Source: a virus
IMG/VR virus record: IMGVR_UViG_3300031539_000039
Coordinates: 1-55,005 of that record
Length of the DNA stretch: 55,005 nucleotides
Reading direction: 5' to 3' (one strand)
Part shown: piece by piece, positions 54,255 through 55,005 of the stretch
How the letters are laid out: each line of letters starts with the position of its first letter
Numbering within the stretch: position 1 is the first letter of the stretch
Position numbers and translations under genes: made by a program
The notes under the pieces: model-generated
Told to the model about the DNA's origin: nothing
Databases searched by the model: none
The model's input: the letters and a program-made list of their open reading frames with translations, nothing else

Positions 54255-55005
54255 GTAAACCCGACCTGTTCCCATTTACAGTGTTATCATGGAACAGTGC
54301 TAAGATAAAGAGGAAATGGGAGCCTATACAAAGAGAAATTCAAAATGCCGTAGCGTTTGCTGAATATGAAGGAGTAAAAAGAGGCCACCGACGCTGTGAC
54401 GTGTACCAACTTGATCCACACAGCTTCGATCACCAGATTGAGAAGGTTTTCATGGATGGATTATCCTACCTACCGATACTGCGATCACAACTATACCCTG
54501 GTTTTGGGCATCGGCACTATCTCGTAGAGGAATTGAAACAAGATACGTTTGTTTACGGGGTTGTTGGAAAGACATTGGAGGATGCTAAACTATTCAAAAA
54601 AGCCAGTGTTGGTGATGTAGATCACAACCAGATAGGAGAACTGCTAGGCTATCCAAAATGCTGTCGTGACTGGTTTTTAGAGGTTTGGTTGAAAGAAGGA
54701 AGCTGTGACCCGATGTATGAAACAGCATTGAATACGTCGAACCATGAAGTTAATGACGATGGATCTGTCACCGTCGGTGGTAATCCAAAATACAACAGGT
54801 TGATAAGGTACTTCGGGCTTCAGGCGATTCCATACTTCACCTGCAGTTATGAGTGTAAAGAATCTGAGAAGTTCATTGACTGGTTTTATGGTTTGATGTA
54901 CGAGAAGGCTCCAGATGCCTGCGAGATGTTACTGGAGGCGTTGAATATGCCGATGAAATGGTCACTGAACAATCTGATCATATACATAGAGCACCCACTA
55001 TTCCG
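54251..55005 (+). CDS. DUF483-like protein, N-terminal part (continues at 138-198)
   Basis: In the joined frame about 272 residues. The DUF483 hallmark IGELLGYPKCC lies near residue 140, with a further C-x3-C-like region (FTCSYEC). DUF483 proteins are found mainly in archaea and have no settled function; the G-Y-P-x-C-C motif suggests metal or substrate binding. ATGA overlap with the radical SAM gene and TAATG overlap with the HExxH gene show co-translation of the three. It may assist peptide modification; this is inferred from the context. Confidence 0.75.
   Translation, partial: MSKPDLFPFTVLSWNSAKIKRKWEPIQREIQNAVAFAEYEGVKRGHRRCDVYQLDPHSFDHQIEKVFMDGLSYLPILRSQLYPGFGHRHYLVEELKQDTFVYGVVGKTLEDAKLFKKASVGDVDHNQIGELLGYPKCCRDWFLEVWLKEGSCDPMYETALNTSNHEVNDDGSVTVGGNPKYNRLIRYFGLQAIPYFTCSYECKESEKFIDWFYGLMYEKAPDACEMLLEALNMPMKWSLNNLIIYIEHPLF
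54880..55005. repeat. Terminal direct repeat, right copy (circular junction)
   Basis: Exact second copy of 12-137. The match stops at the upstream side, where position 54879 is A and position 11 is T. The repeat lies inside the DUF483-like gene, so it is not a non-coding terminal repeat. Assembly overlap of a circular map is the simplest reading; a true direct terminal repeat of packaged DNA is less likely. Confidence 0.9.

Overview
The window looks like one complete circular or circularly permuted genome of a tailed virus (Caudoviricetes type) whose host is very probably an archaeon. Positions 12-137 are repeated exactly at 54880-55005, and a DUF483-type gene runs across that join, so the unique sequence is about 54.87 kb. 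The archaeal assignment rests on many TATA boxes about 26 bp upstream of start codons (several apparently leaderless), combined with GGAGG/GGTGA Shine-Dalgarno sites in operons. It also rests on the DUF483 family, a topoisomerase VI-A/Spo11-like Toprim protein, and AbrB, RHH and winged-helix regulators with many zinc ribbons. I saw no tRNA, rRNA, CRISPR array, integrase or recognisable DNA polymerase.

Layout. Almost everything from 51.4 kb down to 3.66 kb is read leftward. Moving in the direction of transcription there is first an early/regulatory region (51.4-39.3 kb). It holds an RHH regulator, several winged-helix proteins, about a dozen small CxxC zinc proteins, a single-strand-annealing-like protein, a DUF5131-like radical SAM protein, a two-HTH DNA-binding protein with three 19-bp palindromes inside its gene, a Toprim protein and a small methylase. 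Next come two larger DNA methyltransferases, an AbrB regulator and holin-like genes (39.3-37.1 kb and 36.9-35.7 kb). The virion block follows: TerS, TerL, portal, prohead protease, scaffold-like, decoration and HK97-type major capsid genes (35.7-28.0 kb). A nine-gene glycan island (27.2-19.0 kb) interrupts that block, and then connector and tail genes run down to 3.66 kb, with a LAGLIDADG endonuclease gene among them.

A second, rightward transcription unit starts at a bidirectional promoter near 52.58 kb and runs through the circle junction to 3.66 kb. It encodes a membrane-anchored coiled-coil protein, a radical SAM/SPASM maturase, a DUF483 protein, an HExxH protein, a sulfatase-fold protein, two GT-A glycosyltransferases and a nucleotidyltransferase. 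It meets, tail to tail, a leftward gene for a 386-residue His-Ser-Asn/Asp repeat protein. By eye this stretch is more AT-rich than the structural block. A PHGDH motif occurs in the repeat protein, at the C-terminus of the radical SAM enzyme and in a tail-associated protein. I therefore propose a virion-peptide modification system as the most interesting candidate in the window.

Regulation is unusually legible. Palindromes or repeated boxes overlap or flank TATA boxes in front of the AbrB gene, the RHH gene, a zinc-ribbon operon, the endonuclease gene, the portal gene and an internal promoter inside the 45.3-46.3 kb gene. All functions are inferred from reading sequence; no database search was run.
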